Assembly (NCBI GenBank): GCA_015063955.1
Contig: SVTD01000003.1
Coordinates: forward strand, 1-64,000
Reading direction: 5' to 3'
DNA length: 64,000 bases
Origin: Oscillospiraceae bacterium
GTDB lineage: Bacteria > Bacillota > Clostridia > Oscillospirales > CAG-272
The translations under genes were made by a program, and so were the position numbers. How positions within the stretch are numbered: position 1 is the first letter of the stretch; each line of letters begins with the position of its first letter. Shown piece by piece: positions 62,371-64,000 of this stretch. Below the pieces are notes generated by a model that saw only the letters and a list, made by a program, of their open reading frames with translations, was not told the origin of the DNA and ran no database searches.

Positions 62371-64000
62371 TGTATCAGGTTCTGAAAAGAGACGGCAAGG
62401 TCACAGATTTTGACCTTTCAAAGATCACACAGGCGATCACAATGGCGTTTGAGGCGCAGGAAAAGAATTACGTTCCCTCCGTCATTGACTTTCTCGCACT
62501 TAAGGTTACCGCAAACTTCGAGTCCAAGATAAAGGAAAACCTCATCTCCGTTGAGGACATCCAGGACTCCGTTGAGTCTGTTCTCGTACAGGCAGGCTAC
62601 GATGACGTTGCTAAGGCATACATCATCTACCGCCGTCAGAGAGAAAAGGTTCGTAACATCGAAAACACCACACTCGACTACAAGGAGCTCGTTGACAACT
62701 ACGTTAAGATCAACGACTGGCGCGTTAAGGAAAACTCCACAGTTACTTACTCCGTCGGCGGACTTATCCTTTCAAACTCCGGTGCTATCACTGCAAACTA
62801 CTGGCTGAGCGAGATCTACGACGACGAGATCGCAAACGCTCACAGAAATGCAGACATCCACCTCCACGACCTTTCCATGCTCACAGGCTACTGTGCAGGC
62901 TGGTCTCTTAAGCAGCTCATTCAGGAGGGTCTCGGCGGCGTTCCCGGAAAGATCACATCCGCTCCCGCAAGTCACCTCGCAACTCTCTGCAACCAGATGG
63001 TCAACTTCCTCGGTATTATGCAGAACGAGTGGGCAGGCGCTCAGGCATTCTCCTCCTTCGACACATACCTCGCCCCCTTCGTTAAGGTTGATAACCTCAC
63101 CTACGATCAGGTAAAGAAGTGTATCGAGAGCTTCATCTACGGTGTAAACACCCCCTCCCGTTGGGGTACTCAGGCTCCCTTCTCCAACATCACCCTTGAC
63201 TGGGTTGTTCCCGCAGACCTTGCAGAAATGAACTGTATCGTCGGCGGTAAGGAGATGGACTTCAAGTATAAGGACTGTAAGGCTGAAATGGATATGGTAA
63301 ACCGTGCCTTCATCGAGATCATGATCGAGGGAGACGCCAACGGCCGCGGCTTCCAGTATCCTATCCCCACCTACTCCATCACCCGTGACTTCGACTGGTC
63401 TGAGACAGAGAACAATAAGCTTCTCTTCGAGATGACATCCAAGTACGGTACTCCCTACTTCTCCAACTACATCAACTCCGATATGGAGCCCAGCGACGTT
63501 CGTTCCATGTGCTGCCGTCTCCGCCTTGACCTCAGAGAGCTTCGCAAGAAGTCCGGCGGCTTCTTCGGCAGCGGTGAGTCCACAGGTTCTATCGGCGTTG
63601 TTACGGTAAATATGCCCCGTATCGCTTACCTTGCTGCTGACGAGGCTGACTTCTACAAGAGACTTGACCGCATCATGGACATCTCTGCTCGAAGCCTCAA
63701 GATCAAGCGTCAGGTAGTTACAAAGCTCCTTGACGAGGGTCTCTATCCTTACACAAAGCGTTATCTCGGCACCTTCGCTAACCACTTCTCCACCATCGGT
63801 CTTGTTGGTATGAACGAAGCTTGCCTTAACGCTAAGTGGCTCGGAAAGGATCTCACAAACGAAGAGGCTCAGAAGTTTACTCAGGAGGTTCTCGATCATA
63901 TGAGAGAGCGCCTCTCCGACTACCAGGAAATGTACGGCGACCTCTACAACCTTGAGGCAACACCTGCTGAGTCCACAAGCTTCCGTCTTGCAAAGCACGA
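62371..64000 (+). CDS. nrdD: Anaerobic ribonucleoside-triphosphate reductase (3' part outside window)
   Basis: Glycyl-radical enzyme making dNTPs under anaerobiosis. The visible 543 codons start at ATG 62371 (ACAGGAGAAACAACT in front) with an ATP-cone (YQVLKRDGKVTDFDLSKITQAITMAFEAQ; YIIYRRQREKVRNIE), the barrel region (IHLHDLSMLTGYCAGWSLKQLI; TPSRWGTQAPFSNITLDW; GRGFQYPIPTYSIT), MCCRLRLDLRELRKKSGG with the active-site Cys, and GVVTVNMPRIAYL. The C-terminal zinc site and glycyl loop lie beyond the edge. No stop codon is met, so it is missing from the ORF track. NrdR boxes control it. Confidence 0.95.

Noticed and set aside
62772-63998. 408-aa minus-strand ORF over nrdD
   Set aside because: Antisense of a clear nrdD reading frame; Val/Ser/Leu-rich shadow composition typical of the complement of GC-biased third positions.

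Overview
The window reads as a chromosomal segment of an anaerobic, spore-forming Clostridia-type Firmicute, probably uncultured and gut-associated. The sporulation genes (spoIVB, a ylmC/ymxH-type gene, spoIIE, an AbrB/SpoVT-type regulator and a 23-codon spoVM), the B12-independent HemW, type III glutamine synthetase, anaerobic NrdD, Gram-positive riboregulators (lysine riboswitch, T-box) and many near-consensus TTGACA-17-TATAAT promoters all point this way. No rRNA, tRNA, CRISPR array, transposase or integrase gene was seen. Genes are dense, lie on both strands and are mostly separated by strong hairpin terminators.

Layout. 1-3068 (minus): partial secreted repeat protein and three small unknown genes. 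3.3-6.3 kb: a membrane sensor with a LuxR-type HTH and a GH35 beta-galactosidase. 6.35-9.6 kb: a lysine-riboswitch-controlled dapA-dapB-lysA operon. 9.6-11.4 kb: a zinc-ribbon membrane protein and a YhhN-family protein. 11.37-15.2 kb: spoIVB, followed by two detached copies of its own 3' end, each at the end of a small accessory module (an orphan gene; a DUF2442/DUF4160 toxin-antitoxin-like pair). 15.5-19.5 kb: ylmC-like gene, UDP-GlcNAc 2-epimerase, O-antigen polymerase-like protein and GT2 glycosyltransferase. 21-24.7 kb: prpC-prkC-rsgA. 24.9-34.8 kb: GH2 glycosidase, rpmF-yceD, glnN, Nudix, aldo/keto reductase, hemW. 34.8-37.3 kb: azlCD and a PadR-controlled membrane protein. 37.4-42.7 kb: a glycopolymer cluster (polymerase-like, DUF4330, WecA/TagO-type transferase, DUF4330, LCP-like). 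42.7-47.5 kb: glyQS, aldose epimerase, rsmA, ZIP transporter. 47.6-54.3 kb: spoIIE, abrB-like gene, a three-gene operon of leucine-rich-repeat membrane protein, radical SAM/SPASM maturase and Asn-rich small protein, then spoVM. 54.4-58 kb: a T-box-controlled acyl-CoA ligase plus sodium/solute symporter. 58-64 kb: DUF1508 protein, NMNAT-Nudix-Nudix fusion, SLOG protein, MscS channel and an NrdR-box-controlled nrdD that runs off the window.

The strongest candidates for undescribed biology are (1) the repeated spoIVB 3' ends with a shared junction sequence, which look like scars of serial cassette insertion at a sporulation gene, and (2) the leucine-rich-repeat/radical SAM/Asn-rich peptide operon, which looks like a ribosomal-peptide (RiPP) modification system with a Spo0A-box-like site upstream. 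A family of long hairpin-rich intergenic elements with terminal inverted repeats is also present. All calls are made by reading sequence and recalling families; no database search was possible.
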